A stretch of DNA of 64,000 bases from contig NZ_KZ826482.1 of assembly GCF_003205515.1 (NCBI RefSeq), positions 186,001-250,000 of the forward strand. Reading direction: 5' to 3'. The position numbers were made by a program, and so were the translations under genes. The notes under the pieces were generated by a model, which saw nothing but the letters and a program-made list of their open reading frames with translations, was not told the DNA's origin and did no database searches. The stretch comes from Litorivita pollutaquae. Its GTDB lineage: Bacteria; Pseudomonadota; Alphaproteobacteria; Rhodobacterales; Rhodobacteraceae. Shown piece by piece: positions 46,263-55,715 of the stretch; position 1 is the first letter of the stretch, and each line of letters begins with the position of its first letter.

Positions 46263-47810
46263 TCACCCGAACGCATCCGGCATCGAGGCTTTTTTCTCGG
46301 CCACATAGGAGTCGAGCCGTGCCTTGATCTCCGGATCCAGCGGCGGCGGCGTATAGTCACCCAGCAGTTTTGCCACCCGCGCCGTGGCCAGGGACGCGGT
46401 ATCGCGTGCGCCCTCATCGGACCATGTCTCGAACGGTTTGTAATCAAGCAAATCACTGCGCCAAAACGCCTCTTTGAAATTCGCCTGCGTATGGGCACAG
46501 CCAAGGTAATGCCCCCCCGGTCCGACCTCGCGCAGCGCATCGAGCGCCTGCGCATTCTCGTCCACTGCGACACCCTGTGCCATTTTATCCAGTGTCCCAA
46601 GCTGATCCGCATCCATCACAAATTTTTCGAAACTGGCCACCAAACCACCTTCGAGCCATCCGCAGGCGTGTAACATGAAATTCACCCCTCCGAGCAACCC
46701 CGCATTAAGCGTATTTGCCGTCTCGTAAGCCGCCTGCGCGTCGGGCAACTTCGATCCGCACAGCCCGCCACCGGACCGGTATGGCAATCCCAAACGTCGC
46801 GCCAATTGTCCCGCGCCATATAGGATTTGACTGGCCTCCGGTGTCCCGAAGGTGGGCGCGCCAGAATTCATATCGATCGAGGTCACAAAGGTGCCAAAAA
46901 TCACCGGTGCCCCCGGGCGGATCAGCTGGCTATAGGCGATGCCCACCATGACTTCGGCCAAAACCTGCGTGAGCGTCGCGGTCACCGACACCGGCGCCAT
47001 GGCCCCGCCCACAATAAAGGGAGAAATGATCGCCGCTTGGTTGTTCTTGGCATAGACTTCGAGCGCACCCATCATTGTTTCGTCGAAGGTCAACGGCGAA
47101 TTGATATTGATCAGTGACGTCATCACCGTATTTTCTTGGACAAAGGCCTTACCGAAGAGAATCTCGCACATCTCGACACAATCCTGCGCCCGGCTGGGTT
47201 CGGTGACGGACCCCATGAACGGCTTATCCGAAAGTGTCATATGCGCCAGCAGCATATCCAAATGCCGCTTATTCACCGGCACATCCGTCGGCTCGCAGAC
47301 CGTGCCCCCCGAATGGTGCAGATATTTCGACATATAGCCGAGTTTCACGAATTTCTGGAAATCCGCCATGGTCGCGTACCGCCGCCCGCCCTCAGCATCG
47401 CGCACAAAAGGCGGGCCATAGACGGGCGCCGTCACAAGGTTTGTCCCGCCGATCACCACGTTGCGGTCGGGATTTCGGGCATGCTGGGTAAACTGCGCTG
47501 GCGCAGTTTTACATAGATCGCGCACCATACCCTTTGGGAAACGCACCCGTTCGCCTTGCACATCGGCTCCGGCCTGGCGCCAGCGTTCCAAGGATTGCGG
47601 ATTGCCAGTGAAATTCACCCCGATTTCCTCAAGAACGACTTCGGCATTGGATTCGATGATCGTCAATGCGGCCTCGTCCAACACCTCATAATTGGGGATC
47701 TTACGCTCGATATATTTAGCGCATTCAATCTGCACGGCGGAACGCGCCGCGCGCCGCGCCGCGCCGCCACCGCTTCTTGCCCGTCTGGTGGGTGCTGTTG
47801 CTTCGGCCAT
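46263..47810 (-). CDS. Trimethylamine methyltransferase (MttB) family protein, non-pyrrolysine
   Basis: 515 residues. The chain matches MttB-superfamily TIM-barrel methyltransferases: IGVNFTGNPQSLERW, HHSGGTVCEPTDVPVNKRH, and a C-terminal VGPGGHYLGCAHTQANF. The frame is uninterrupted with no internal TAG, so it is one of the non-pyrrolysine members, some of which demethylate glycine betaine or related quaternary amines through a corrinoid protein. No corrinoid protein or activase gene is adjacent. The Ala/Arg-rich N-terminal 25 residues look disordered. GGGGAG precedes the start. Confidence 0.88.
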   Translation of the reverse strand: MAEATAPTRRARSGGGAARRAARSAVQIECAKYIERKIPNYEVLDEAALTIIESNAEVVLEEIGVNFTGNPQSLERWRQAGADVQGERVRFPKGMVRDLCKTAPAQFTQHARNPDRNVVIGGTNLVTAPVYGPPFVRDAEGGRRYATMADFQKFVKLGYMSKYLHHSGGTVCEPTDVPVNKRHLDMLLAHMTLSDKPFMGSVTEPSRAQDCVEMCEILFGKAFVQENTVMTSLININSPLTFDETMMGALEVYAKNNQAAIISPFIVGGAMAPVSVTATLTQVLAEVMVGIAYSQLIRPGAPVIFGTFVTSIDMNSGAPTFGTPEASQILYGAGQLARRLGLPYRSGGGLCGSKLPDAQAAYETANTLNAGLLGGVNFMLHACGWLEGGLVASFEKFVMDADQLGTLDKMAQGVAVDENAQALDALREVGPGGHYLGCAHTQANFKEAFWRSDLLDYKPFETWSDEGARDTASLATARVAKLLGDYTPPPLDPEIKARLDSYVAEKKASMPDAFG

Positions 47811-48006
47811 AGAGTGATTCTCCCCTTCCATGCGCAAACCTGCGATCATCTCGCCCTATTTAGCGCCAAAGCCCCAGTCCAAAGCTGCGGTTTTGCGCCC
47901 TATGCGAGGCGAAAGCGACATGAACGCGCGCGACCATCCTCGAAAACCGCTCATGAGGGGCCCACGCCCTCTTGCGCGCGCGCGCGCCGCGCCCTATTGC
48001 CAAGAC

Positions 48007-49569
48007 ATGATCCAGACATCCCATGACCGCCTTCTTATCATTGACTTCGGCTCTCAGGTGACCCAGCTGATCGCGCGGCGCCTGCGCGAGTTGAATGTCT
48101 ATTGCGAAATCCACCCCTATCAGAACGTCACTGACGCGTTTCTGGCCGACTTTGCGCCGAAAGCCGTGATCTTCTCCGGCGGTCCAGCTTCGGTCATGAC
48201 CGAAGCCTCTCCACGGCCGCCCGAGTGTATTTTTGACCTTGGCGTGCCCATCCTCGGCATTTGCTATGGGCAGCAAGTAATGATGCATATGCTCGGCGGC
48301 AAAGTCGAACGCGGCCATGGAACGGCCGAATTTGGCCGCGCCTATGTGACGCCCTCGGACGACCGCATTGATCTGCTCAGCGGTTGGTTCCTTGAAGGCC
48401 GCGAGCAAGTCTGGATGAGCCATGGCGATCATGTCTCTGCCATTGCGCCCGGTTTCGAAGTCTATGGCACCTCGCCCAATGCGCCCTTTGCGATCACCGC
48501 AGATACATCGCGAAATTTTTATGCGGTGCAATTCCACCCCGAAGTGCATCACACGCCGAACGGCGCAACGCTTTACGAAAACTTCGTGCGTCTCGCCGGG
48601 TTCACCGGCGATTGGACCATGGAAGCCTACCGTGAGCAGGCCATCGCAGCAATCCGCGAACAGGTTGGCGACAAGCAAGTCATCTGCGCCCTCTCCGGCG
48701 GTGTCGACAGCTCGGTCACCGCGATTTTGCTGCATGAGGCCATTGGCGATCAACTGACCTGTGTGTTTGTCGATCATGGGCTTTTGCGCCTCAATGAGGC
48801 CACCGAAGTCGTCAAAATGTTCAGAGAGAGCTATAATCTCAACCTGATCCATGCGGACGAAAGCGAACTGTTTCTGGGCAAGCTCGAGGGCGTCTCGGAC
48901 CCCGAAACCAAACGCAAAATCATCGGCGGCCTTTTCATCGACGTGTTCCAGAAATACGCCAATGACATTGAGGGAGCCGAATTCCTCGCCCAAGGCACGC
49001 TCTACCCCGATGTGATTGAATCGGTCAGCTTTTCCGGCGGCCCGTCGGTGACGATCAAATCGCACCACAATGTTGGCGGACTGCCCGAAAAAATGGGCCT
49101 TAAGCTGGTCGAGCCTTTGCGCGAGCTTTTCAAAGACGAAGTGCGCGCGCTTGGCCACGAATTGGGCCTGCCCGCATCCTTCATCGGTCGGCACCCGTTC
49201 CCTGGTCCCGGCCTTGCGATCCGCTGCCCCGGCGAGATCACCCGCGAAAAACTGACGATCTTGCAGCAGGCCGATGCGGTCTACATCGACCAGATTCGCA
49301 AACACGGTCTCTATGATGAAATCTGGCAAGCCTTTGCCGCGATTTTGCCGATGCGCACGGTCGGCGTGATGGGCGACGGGCGCACCTATGACTATGCGCT
49401 TGCCCTGCGCGCGGTAACCTCTGTCGACGGGATGACGGCAGATTACTACCCCTTCACCCACGAGTTCTTGGGCGAAACCATGACCCGTATCATCAACGAG
49501 GTGGATGGCATCAACCGGGTGTTCTACGATGTAACATCAAAACCCCCCGGCACCATCGAACTCGAATAA
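48007..49569 (+). CDS. guaA: GMP synthase (glutamine-hydrolysing)
   Basis: 520 residues. N-terminal class-I glutamine amidotransferase with catalytic Cys in [11 protein letters not shown] and His/Glu in [12 protein letters not shown]-pyrophosphatase domain with PP-loop [10 protein letters not shown]-terminal dimerisation domain ending PPGTIELE. It converts XMP, ATP and glutamine to GMP. The start [16 protein letters not shown] gives standard length; the open frame upstream (to 47830) is GC-rich and unlike the family. The ribosome site is weak. Confidence 0.97.
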   Translation: MIQTSHDRLLIIDFGSQVTQLIARRLRELNVYCEIHPYQNVTDAFLADFAPKAVIFSGGPASVMTEASPRPPECIFDLGVPILGICYGQQVMMHMLGGKVERGHGTAEFGRAYVTPSDDRIDLLSGWFLEGREQVWMSHGDHVSAIAPGFEVYGTSPNAPFAITADTSRNFYAVQFHPEVHHTPNGATLYENFVRLAGFTGDWTMEAYREQAIAAIREQVGDKQVICALSGGVDSSVTAILLHEAIGDQLTCVFVDHGLLRLNEATEVVKMFRESYNLNLIHADESELFLGKLEGVSDPETKRKIIGGLFIDVFQKYANDIEGAEFLAQGTLYPDVIESVSFSGGPSVTIKSHHNVGGLPEKMGLKLVEPLRELFKDEVRALGHELGLPASFIGRHPFPGPGLAIRCPGEITREKLTILQQADAVYIDQIRKHGLYDEIWQAFAAILPMRTVGVMGDGRTYDYALALRAVTSVDGMTADYYPFTHEFLGETMTRIINEVDGINRVFYDVTSKPPGTIELE

Positions 49570-49590
49570 CCCATCCGCCGGATACAGCGT

Positions 49591-49620
49591 AATGCCCCGC
49601 CCGTTTGGGATCGGGGCATT
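49591..49620 (+). terminator. Hairpin after guaA, possible terminator
   Basis: 9-bp stem AATGCCCCG with CGGGGCATT, 12-nt loop, only three T after the stem. 22 nt after the stop. Confidence 0.6.
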
Positions 49621-49718
49621 TGCATGTTCGGCGCAAGGATGGCGCGCCCGCAGCTTGCCCTCCGTTGGGATTTTAGCTTAGCTGTCGCGCGTCGCACCAT
49701 TTGCCGGACACTTTCACG

Positions 49719-50639
49719 ATGACACATGCCGCAGCCATTCCGCACACCACGGGCCCGGAAATTTTGCGCGCGGCGCTTTGGACCTCCGGGGCGATTGCGG
49801 CCTTCTCGCTCATGGCAGTGGCCGGCCGCATATTGGGCAGCACCCACGACACCTTTGAAATCATGGCCTATCGCAGCCTCGTTGGGTTTCTCATCGTCTG
49901 TGCCATTCTCACCGCGCGCGGCATGTGGGGACAAATCACAACCCGCCGCCTTGGTCTGCACCTGATCCGCAATACGGCACATTTCACCGGTCAGAACCTA
50001 TGGTTCTACGCCCTTGCCATCACCCCGCTGGCACAGGTTTTCGCCCTCGAATTCACCACGCCGCTTTGGGTTATCTTGTTGTCGCCCCTGTTCTTGGGAG
50101 AACGCTTCACGATCATCAAACTTGTCTGTGTGCTGCTCGGGCTTGTCGGCATTTGGGAGGTCACCCAAGTGGGAAATCCCTTCGCAACCGACAGCGCGTT
50201 TCAAGGCGGCGCCGGCCTCATCGCCGCCGCCATCTCCGCGATTTTCTTTGCCACGTCGATCATTACCACCAAGAAACTCACCACCATGGCCAGCGTGCCG
50301 TGTATCATGTTCTATCTTACCGGCATGCAAGCGCTGCTCGGTCTGGCCTGCGGCTTGGCCGATGGCACAATGGCCCTGCCCACGGCGCAAACCGCACCTT
50401 GGCTTATCCTCGTCGGCGCCGCCGGACTGTCGGCGCATTATTGCCTGACCAATGCGCTCAAAACCGCGCCTGCCACCATCGTCGCGCCACTGGATTTCAT
50501 CCGCCTGCCGGTGATCGCCGTCCTGGGGCTGGTGTTGTTTGGCGAGCCGATCACCCCCTCTTTGATCTATGGCGCGGCGCTGATCTTCATCGCCAATTAC
50601 ATCAACATCTGGTTCGAGACCCACCGCAAGCCCGCCTGA
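49719..50639 (+). CDS. EamA/DMT-family transporter (first of two)
   Basis: 306 residues with ten predicted membrane helices in two EamA repeats. Typical segments are NTAHFTGQNLWFYALAITPL, EFTTPLWVILLSPLFLGERF and a second-repeat APLDFIRLPVIAVLGLVLFGE. Members export amino acids, sugars or metabolites; the substrate is unknown. The ATG at 49719 is chosen over a TTG 18 nt upstream. Confidence 0.85.
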   Translation: MTHAAAIPHTTGPEILRAALWTSGAIAAFSLMAVAGRILGSTHDTFEIMAYRSLVGFLIVCAILTARGMWGQITTRRLGLHLIRNTAHFTGQNLWFYALAITPLAQVFALEFTTPLWVILLSPLFLGERFTIIKLVCVLLGLVGIWEVTQVGNPFATDSAFQGGAGLIAAAISAIFFATSIITTKKLTTMASVPCIMFYLTGMQALLGLACGLADGTMALPTAQTAPWLILVGAAGLSAHYCLTNALKTAPATIVAPLDFIRLPVIAVLGLVLFGEPITPSLIYGAALIFIANYINIWFETHRKPA

Positions 50640-50659
50640 TTGCATGTGCTTTTGACCTA

Positions 50660-50675
50660 TGGACGAATGGTTCCA
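50660..50675. repeat. Dispersed palindrome copy 13 (divergent)
   Basis: TGGACGAATGGTTCCA, 20 nt after the stop of the first EamA gene; symmetric flanks TA...TA extend it. Two changed core positions per arm compared with the consensus. Confidence 0.4.
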
Positions 50676-50750
50676 TAAAAACGGCTGACCGCTGCGGCCC
50701 GCAATTGCGCAACTTCCGGATTGCGTGTGACACGCCTGCGCACCAATACT

Positions 50751-51710
50751 ATGGATATGACACACCCCGTCCCCACGCCCACCACCGCCCAGATCACCGC
50801 CTCGCCCCGCGCTTGGGCGGAGCTCATGTTGCTTGCTTTGATTTGGGGCGGATCGTTTTTGTGCAATGCCGTCGTGCTGCGCGAGGTCGGCTTTGCCACC
50901 GTTGTTGCCTTCCGTGTGAGCGGCGCGGCTTTGGTGCTTTGGGCCTATGTTCTGCTGCGCGGCCTGCGCGTCCCGATGGACCTGCGAATGTGGGGCGCAT
51001 TTGCGGTGATGGGGCTTTTGAACAACGCCCTGCCCTTCACCTTAATCACCTTCGGCCAACAACATATTCCCTCCGGCCTAAGCGCAATCTTGAACAGCAC
51101 GACCGCCGTCTTCGGCATTCTGATCGCCGCGATGGTTTTTGCCGACGAGCGCCTGACCGCGCGCAAGCTCATCGGGGTGAGCCTTGGATTTTGCGGCGCC
51201 GCGACCGCCATCGGCGTCAAGGCAATCCATGCCTTTGACATCACCTCGGTCGCGCAACTCGCGTTGATCGGCGCGGCCATCTGTTATGGGCTGTCGGGCG
51301 CTTGGGCGCGCGCGCGGCTCACCAACGTCAGCCCGCAAATCGCGACTGCGGGCATGTTGACCTGCTCCAGCGCAATGATGATCCCCTATGCGTTGTGGAC
51401 CGAAGACCTGCCGCGCCTGACATACTCCGCCGCCACATGGGGCGCGATTGCCTATCTGGCCGTTCTGGCGACCGCAGGGGCATACCTGTTGTATTATCGC
51501 ATTGCCGCATCGGCGGGGGTTGGCAACCTGCTTCTGGTCACGCTCTTGGTGGCACCGGTGGCCATTGCCCTTGGCGCGCTCGTTTTGGGCGAAAGCCTTG
51601 CCCCCAAAGCCTATGCGGGATTTGCCTTACTGGCCGCCGGTTTGGTGATCATCGACGGGCGCATTCCGCGCCGCCTGCGCGCTTGGCGCCACAAAGCCGT
51701 GCCGAAGTAA
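50751..51710 (+). CDS. EamA/DMT-family transporter (second of two)
   Basis: 319 residues, ten membrane helices. First repeat ALIWGGSFLCNAVVLREVG, then LNSTTAVFGILIAAMVFADERLT; second repeat VTLLVAPVAIALGALVLGESLAP. Only distantly like the preceding exporter, so not a recent duplication. The start could be 50751 or 50757; a GTG at 50721 is also in frame. Substrate unknown. Confidence 0.86.
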   Translation: MDMTHPVPTPTTAQITASPRAWAELMLLALIWGGSFLCNAVVLREVGFATVVAFRVSGAALVLWAYVLLRGLRVPMDLRMWGAFAVMGLLNNALPFTLITFGQQHIPSGLSAILNSTTAVFGILIAAMVFADERLTARKLIGVSLGFCGAATAIGVKAIHAFDITSVAQLALIGAAICYGLSGAWARARLTNVSPQIATAGMLTCSSAMMIPYALWTEDLPRLTYSAATWGAIAYLAVLATAGAYLLYYRIAASAGVGNLLLVTLLVAPVAIALGALVLGESLAPKAYAGFALLAAGLVIIDGRIPRRLRAWRHKAVPK

Positions 51711-51782
51711 TCGCCGCACATGCATTGGGTTTGACCCCCCTGTGTCCACGCGATAGCAACGCAGGGCAGAGAGGGACCTCAG

Positions 51783-52643
51783 ATGATCTATACTTCCGCA
51801 GCCGATTGGCGCAGCGCCACGCATAAAAAAGTGCTCTTTTTCGGCATGTCTGGCCTTGGCAAAACCCATGTGTCCAACGTCCTGCGCGACAGCGGAAACT
51901 GGTTTCACTATAATGTCGATTACCGCATCGGCACGCGCTACATGGGCGAATTCATCGCCGATAACGCCAAAATGGAAGCCATGAAAAACCCGTTTCTGCG
52001 CGATCTGCTGATGTCGGATTCGATCTTTATTGGATCGAACATCACCTTTAACAATCTGGCGCCGGTCTCGACCTATCTGGGCAAACCGGGGGATCCGGCC
52101 AAGGGCGGTTTGCCCTTTGCCGAATATTGCCACCGTCAAAACCAATTCCGCGAGGCCGAGATTGCCGCACTTTACGACACCGCGACCTTTAGTGCGCGCG
52201 CCGAAGCCCTTTATGGTTATCCGCATTTTGTTTGCGATACCGGCGGATCGATTTGCGAATGGGTCGATGTGGACGATCCCGATGATCCGCTGCTCTGCGC
52301 CCTGGAGCAGGAAGCTTTGATGGTCTGGATCAAGGGCAGCGACGCCCATACCGCCGAACTGATCCGACGGTTTGATAAAGCCCCCAAACCCATGTCCTAC
52401 CAACCCGAATTCCTCGAACGGATCTGGAACGCATATCTTGACCAAGAGCAATGCGCCCCCGAAAAGGTCGATCCCGATGCCTTCATCCGCTGGACCTATG
52501 CGCAGGCCCTGGCGCACCGCCAACCGCGCTATGAAAAAATGGCGCGGCGCGGCGTGACCGTGAGCGCCGATGAAGTTTACGCCGTACAAAACGAATCGGA
52601 TCTCACCGACATGATCGCCACGGCACTAGACCGAGCGGTCTAG
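51783..52643 (+). CDS. P-loop ATPase/kinase-like protein of unknown function
   Basis: 286 residues. A Walker A motif FFGMSGLGKTHVSN lies at residues 19-32, followed by a HYNVDYRIGTRYM segment that could be a substrate or metal site. No clear membrane helix or DNA-binding domain. Annotators usually call such proteins ATPase only. GAGGGACC upstream of the ATG acts as ribosome site. It is 72 nt upstream of metA in the same direction, possibly in an operon; a link to methionine metabolism is speculation. The stop codon is part of a perfect palindrome. Confidence 0.7.
   Translation: MIYTSAADWRSATHKKVLFFGMSGLGKTHVSNVLRDSGNWFHYNVDYRIGTRYMGEFIADNAKMEAMKNPFLRDLLMSDSIFIGSNITFNNLAPVSTYLGKPGDPAKGGLPFAEYCHRQNQFREAEIAALYDTATFSARAEALYGYPHFVCDTGGSICEWVDVDDPDDPLLCALEQEALMVWIKGSDAHTAELIRRFDKAPKPMSYQPEFLERIWNAYLDQEQCAPEKVDPDAFIRWTYAQALAHRQPRYEKMARRGVTVSADEVYAVQNESDLTDMIATALDRAV
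52627..52642. repeat. Dispersed palindrome copy 14, overlapping a stop codon
   Basis: TAGACCGAGCGGTCTA, a near-perfect palindrome whose last two bases begin the TAG stop of the ATPase gene. Symmetric flanking C/G extends the arms to 8 bp. Confidence 0.85.
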
Positions 52644-52715
52644 GCCCCCTATATCGTAAGACCCGCCCCGAAATCCGCGCGATCGGGGCCGCCCGCCGTT
52701 CAAAGGATCTCTGCC

Positions 52716-53639
52716 ATGCCGATCAAAATTCCCGCTGACCTACCCGCCTATGACGTGCTGACGCGCGAAGGTGTGTCGGTGATGACCGAGGATCAAGCAG
52801 CGCGGCAAGACATCCGCGCCCTGCGCATCGGGCTTTTGAATCTGATGCCGAAGAAAATTCAAACCGAGAACCAATTTGCACGGCTCATCGGTGCAACGCC
52901 GCTGCAAATCGAATTGACGCTCATTCGCATGTCCGAACACGAGGCCCGCAACACCGCCGCCCAACATATGGAAAGCTTTTACCACGCCTTTTCAGAAATC
53001 CGTGCCTCGGGTCAAAAATTCGACGGTTTCATCATCACCGGCGCCCCGATCGAACATCTGCCCTTTAGCGAGGTGACCTATTGGGACGAACTCCGCGAGG
53101 TATTTGAATGGACCCAAACCCATGTGCATTCCACCGTTGGCGTATGCTGGGGCGGCATGGCGATGATCAACCATTTCCATGGTGTTCAAAAATACATGTT
53201 GGAAAAAAAGGCTTTGGGCTGCTGGCGGCATGACAATCTGTCGCCCGCTTCGCATTACCTGCGCGGGTTCTCGGATGATTGCATTGTGCCAGTGTCGCGT
53301 TGGACCGAAATGCGCCAACCGGAAATCGATGCGGCCAACGGGCTAATTACTCTGCTCGGCAGCACAGAGGTCGGGCCGTGCCTTGTCGAAGACCCCGCAC
53401 ATCGGGCGCTCTATGTATTCAACCATCTGGAATACGACAGCGACACCATCAAACAAGAGTATGACCGCGACGTGGCCGAGGGCAAACCCATCGACGTGCC
53501 GGTAAACTATTATCCTGAAGACGATCCGGCGCAAAAACCGCGCAACCGCTGGCGCAGCCACGCGCATCTGTTTTACGGCAACTGGATCAACGAGATCTAC
53601 CAAACCACACCCTATGACATGGACGAAATTGGCCGCTAG
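52716..53639 (+). CDS. metA: Homoserine O-acyltransferase MetA, probably acetyl-CoA-specific
   Basis: 307 residues. The family start [15 protein letters not shown], catalytic Cys144 in [10 protein letters not shown], and the His/Glu of the triad later ([14 protein letters not shown]). Residue Glu113 in GAPIEHLPF occupies the position that is Gly in the succinyl-specific E. coli enzyme and Glu in acetyl-specific MetA proteins. I therefore infer homoserine O-acetyltransferase activity, despite the usual succinyltransferase label. First committed step of methionine synthesis. A ribosome site AAAGGA lies upstream. Confidence 0.92.
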   Translation: MPIKIPADLPAYDVLTREGVSVMTEDQAARQDIRALRIGLLNLMPKKIQTENQFARLIGATPLQIELTLIRMSEHEARNTAAQHMESFYHAFSEIRASGQKFDGFIITGAPIEHLPFSEVTYWDELREVFEWTQTHVHSTVGVCWGGMAMINHFHGVQKYMLEKKALGCWRHDNLSPASHYLRGFSDDCIVPVSRWTEMRQPEIDAANGLITLLGSTEVGPCLVEDPAHRALYVFNHLEYDSDTIKQEYDRDVAEGKPIDVPVNYYPEDDPAQKPRNRWRSHAHLFYGNWINEIYQTTPYDMDEIGR

Positions 53640-53836
53640 CCGCACCCACAAGCGAACATATTGAGTGCGCGGATCGGCCGCGCGGGGGGCTCTCTCGCGC
53701 CCAACCGTGCCGACATCGGCACGTGGCCCGCGCGTTACGTCCGGGGAGGCCGGCCACAGTCAGCGAGCGCCGAGCGGCAGCGATTGCGCATCCTGCACGC
53801 GCTTGCCATAGTGGCAACAACATGAAGGAGAGGCGC

Positions 53837-54706
53837 ATGGAACTGCCCTTTGACGGCGCGATCAGCGCATATTTCAACACCGAGGCCCCCGAGAACATCC
53901 GCAACGCCATTCGCCGCAGCGACAAAGATGACATTCTCAATCCCGATTACCCCCATCCCGAACGGATGAAACGCAAAGCCTATGAAGCCGAAATGGCGGC
54001 TTTGCAAATAGAGATGGTCAAATTGCAAAGTTGGGCAAAGGAAACCGGCCAACGCATCGCGATTGTCTTTGAGGGTCGTGACGCCGCCGGAAAAGGCGGC
54101 ACAATCAAACGCTTGCGCGAGAATCTTAACCCACGCGGCGCGCGGATTGTTGCGCTTCCCAAACCGACCGAAACCGAGGCAACGCAATGGTATTTCCAAC
54201 GCTATATCGACCATCTGCCCGCCGCAGGCGAACTCGTCGCCTTTGACCGCAGTTGGTATAATCGCGGCGTGGTCGAACATGTCTTCGGCTTTTGCACCCC
54301 CGCGCAACGGGAACATTTCTTTCATCAAGCTCCGGATTTCGAACGCATGCTGGTGGACGACGGCATTCATCTGGTGAAAATCTGGCTCAATGTCGGGCGC
54401 GCCGAACAGCTGCGCCGGTTCATCGACCGCGAACGTGATCCTCTCAAGCATTGGAAGCTGAGCTGGATTGACGTGGAGGGGATGAAGAAATGGGACGCCT
54501 ATAGCGCCGCCATTCAAGAGACATTGACCCGCACCCATATCGAACAAAGCCCGTGGCACATCATCCGGTCCGACGACAAACGCCGCGCGCGGCTTGCTGC
54601 ATTGCGGCTGCTGCTGACGGGCTTGGATTACACCCACAAAGACGCAAAGGCTCTGGGTGTGCCGGATCCTAAAATTTGCGGCGGGCCGGACAATTGGGAT
54701 GCCTAA
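53837..54706 (+). CDS. ppk2: Polyphosphate kinase 2
   Basis: 289 residues. PPK2 core: Walker A in [17 protein letters not shown], lid region [17 protein letters not shown], Walker B in [18 protein letters not shown]. These enzymes use polyphosphate to phosphorylate nucleotides, or the reverse; nucleotide preference is not readable here. The start [10 protein letters not shown] is chosen because AGGAGAGG lies just upstream; an ATG at 53822 is also in frame. The stop overlaps the TetR-type gene by 8 nt, so they are translationally coupled. Confidence 0.93.
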   Translation: MELPFDGAISAYFNTEAPENIRNAIRRSDKDDILNPDYPHPERMKRKAYEAEMAALQIEMVKLQSWAKETGQRIAIVFEGRDAAGKGGTIKRLRENLNPRGARIVALPKPTETEATQWYFQRYIDHLPAAGELVAFDRSWYNRGVVEHVFGFCTPAQREHFFHQAPDFERMLVDDGIHLVKIWLNVGRAEQLRRFIDRERDPLKHWKLSWIDVEGMKKWDAYSAAIQETLTRTHIEQSPWHIIRSDDKRRARLAALRLLLTGLDYTHKDAKALGVPDPKICGGPDNWDA

Positions 54707-55319
54707 GAAGCGCGGATATCACCACGGCAACCTGCGACAGGCCTTGGTCGAGGCCGCGCTCGGGTTGATCGAAGCCAAGGGCCCGACCGGATTCACCCTG
54801 TCGGAGGCCGCCAAACAAGCCGGCGTCACCCCCGCCGCCGTTTACCGCCACTTCGAAGGCCGCTCGGATTTGATCGCCGAAGCGGCCAGACAGGGCTATG
54901 AGATCTTCGCCGATGTGATGCAATATGCCTTTGACAGCGGCCAACCCTCGGCTTTGGCGGCCTTCGAAGCCACCGGGCGTGCCTATCTGGCCTTCGCGCG
55001 TAAATACCCCGGCCATTATATTTCAATGTTCGAAAGCGGCATTTCGGTCAATCGCACGCCAGAGCTTGCGGCGGCTTCGGCCCGTGCGCGCGCGGTGATG
55101 GAACGCGCTGCGACCGAATTATCGGAACATATCCCACAAGACAAACGCCCCCCCGCCGCGATGTTTTCGGCCCATATCTGGGCCATGTCCCATGGCGTCG
55201 TCGAACTCTTCGCCCGCAACAGCCCCGGCAGCCAAAGCCCCTTTCCTCCCGAGGATTTATTGGAAAGCGGCATTGGCGTTTATCTGCGCGGTCTGGGGTT
55301 GATTGCACCGGACAGCTGA
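54699..55319 (+). CDS. TetR/AcrR-family transcriptional regulator
   Basis: 206 residues. N-terminal helix-turn-helix at about residues 10-55 ([41 protein letters not shown]), followed by an all-helical ligand-binding domain. Overlap with ppk2 suggests it regulates polyphosphate or storage metabolism, or its own operon. The start [10 protein letters not shown] is favoured; the frame is open 42 nt upstream inside ppk2. Ligand unknown. Confidence 0.9.
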   Translation: MPKKRGYHHGNLRQALVEAALGLIEAKGPTGFTLSEAAKQAGVTPAAVYRHFEGRSDLIAEAARQGYEIFADVMQYAFDSGQPSALAAFEATGRAYLAFARKYPGHYISMFESGISVNRTPELAAASARARAVMERAATELSEHIPQDKRPPAAMFSAHIWAMSHGVVELFARNSPGSQSPFPPEDLLESGIGVYLRGLGLIAPDS

Positions 55320-55369
55320 CGCTACGTCAACCGCTAGAGCCAAGTCATTCGACCGCCTCGAATCTGATT

Positions 55370-55384
55370 TTAAGAACGTTTTAA
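55370..55384. promoter_or_regulatory. CtrA-type box upstream of chemoreceptor operon
   Basis: TTAAGAACGTTTTAA, a perfect TTAA-N7-TTAA match to the CtrA consensus, 37 nt before the start of the 97-residue gene that is coupled to the chemoreceptor gene. CtrA controls motility and chemotaxis in Rhodobacterales. Confidence 0.55.
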
Positions 55385-55421
55385 GGCCAACATGACATCA
55401 CATCACACGAAAGGTGGTGCG

Positions 55422-55715
55422 ATGCGCGCGATACTCTCTGCTTCGATCTGGCTGATCTGCCTCGCCGTCACACCGGCGTTTATGTTGCTCAAGCCAGCCC
55501 CGTTAGAGGGGCTTGTCTTGGTCCTGCATGGGCCGTGGACAGATGGCGCGCACCTCATCGAAACCGCAGGCGGCCATCCGGTTGGCCCCCTGCTCGCCCC
55601 AATGGCCACGATGGCCAATGGCGGCCCAGAATTTATCAGCGCCGTGCGGCGTGCGGGGGCATGGGGGGTAAGCGACGCCACCCTCATCGCCCAGATTTGC
55701 GGAGTAGAATTATAA
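55422..55715 (+). CDS. Short exported or membrane protein preceding the chemoreceptor gene, unknown
   Basis: 97 residues. Hydrophobic N-terminal stretch (MRAILSASIWLICLAVTPAF), a possible signal peptide or anchor, then a polar domain with the pattern GPWTDGAHLIETAGGHPVGP. AAGGTGG precedes the ATG at 55422, better than the ATG at 55392, which overlaps the CtrA-type box region. Its TAA stop shares its final A with the ATG of the next gene (TAATG), implying translational coupling and linked function. Family not recognised. Confidence 0.7.
   Translation: MRAILSASIWLICLAVTPAFMLLKPAPLEGLVLVLHGPWTDGAHLIETAGGHPVGPLLAPMATMANGGPEFISAVRRAGAWGVSDATLIAQICGVEL

Noticed and set aside
47860-49461. 533-codon open frame antisense to guaA
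   Set aside because: Shadow frame of a GC-rich gene; guaA on the plus strand is certain.
5124-52642. Explaining the dispersed palindrome as an operator of the TetR regulator at 54699
   Set aside because: Core symmetry resembles TetR-type sites, but fourteen copies in 64 kb, several between convergent genes and four inside genes, do not fit a local regulon.
52644-52715. Possible SAM-II riboswitch before metA
   Set aside because: SAM-II occurs before metA in other alphaproteobacteria, but only a simple CCCCGA/TCGGGG hairpin is seen here and the conserved SAM-II core is absent.
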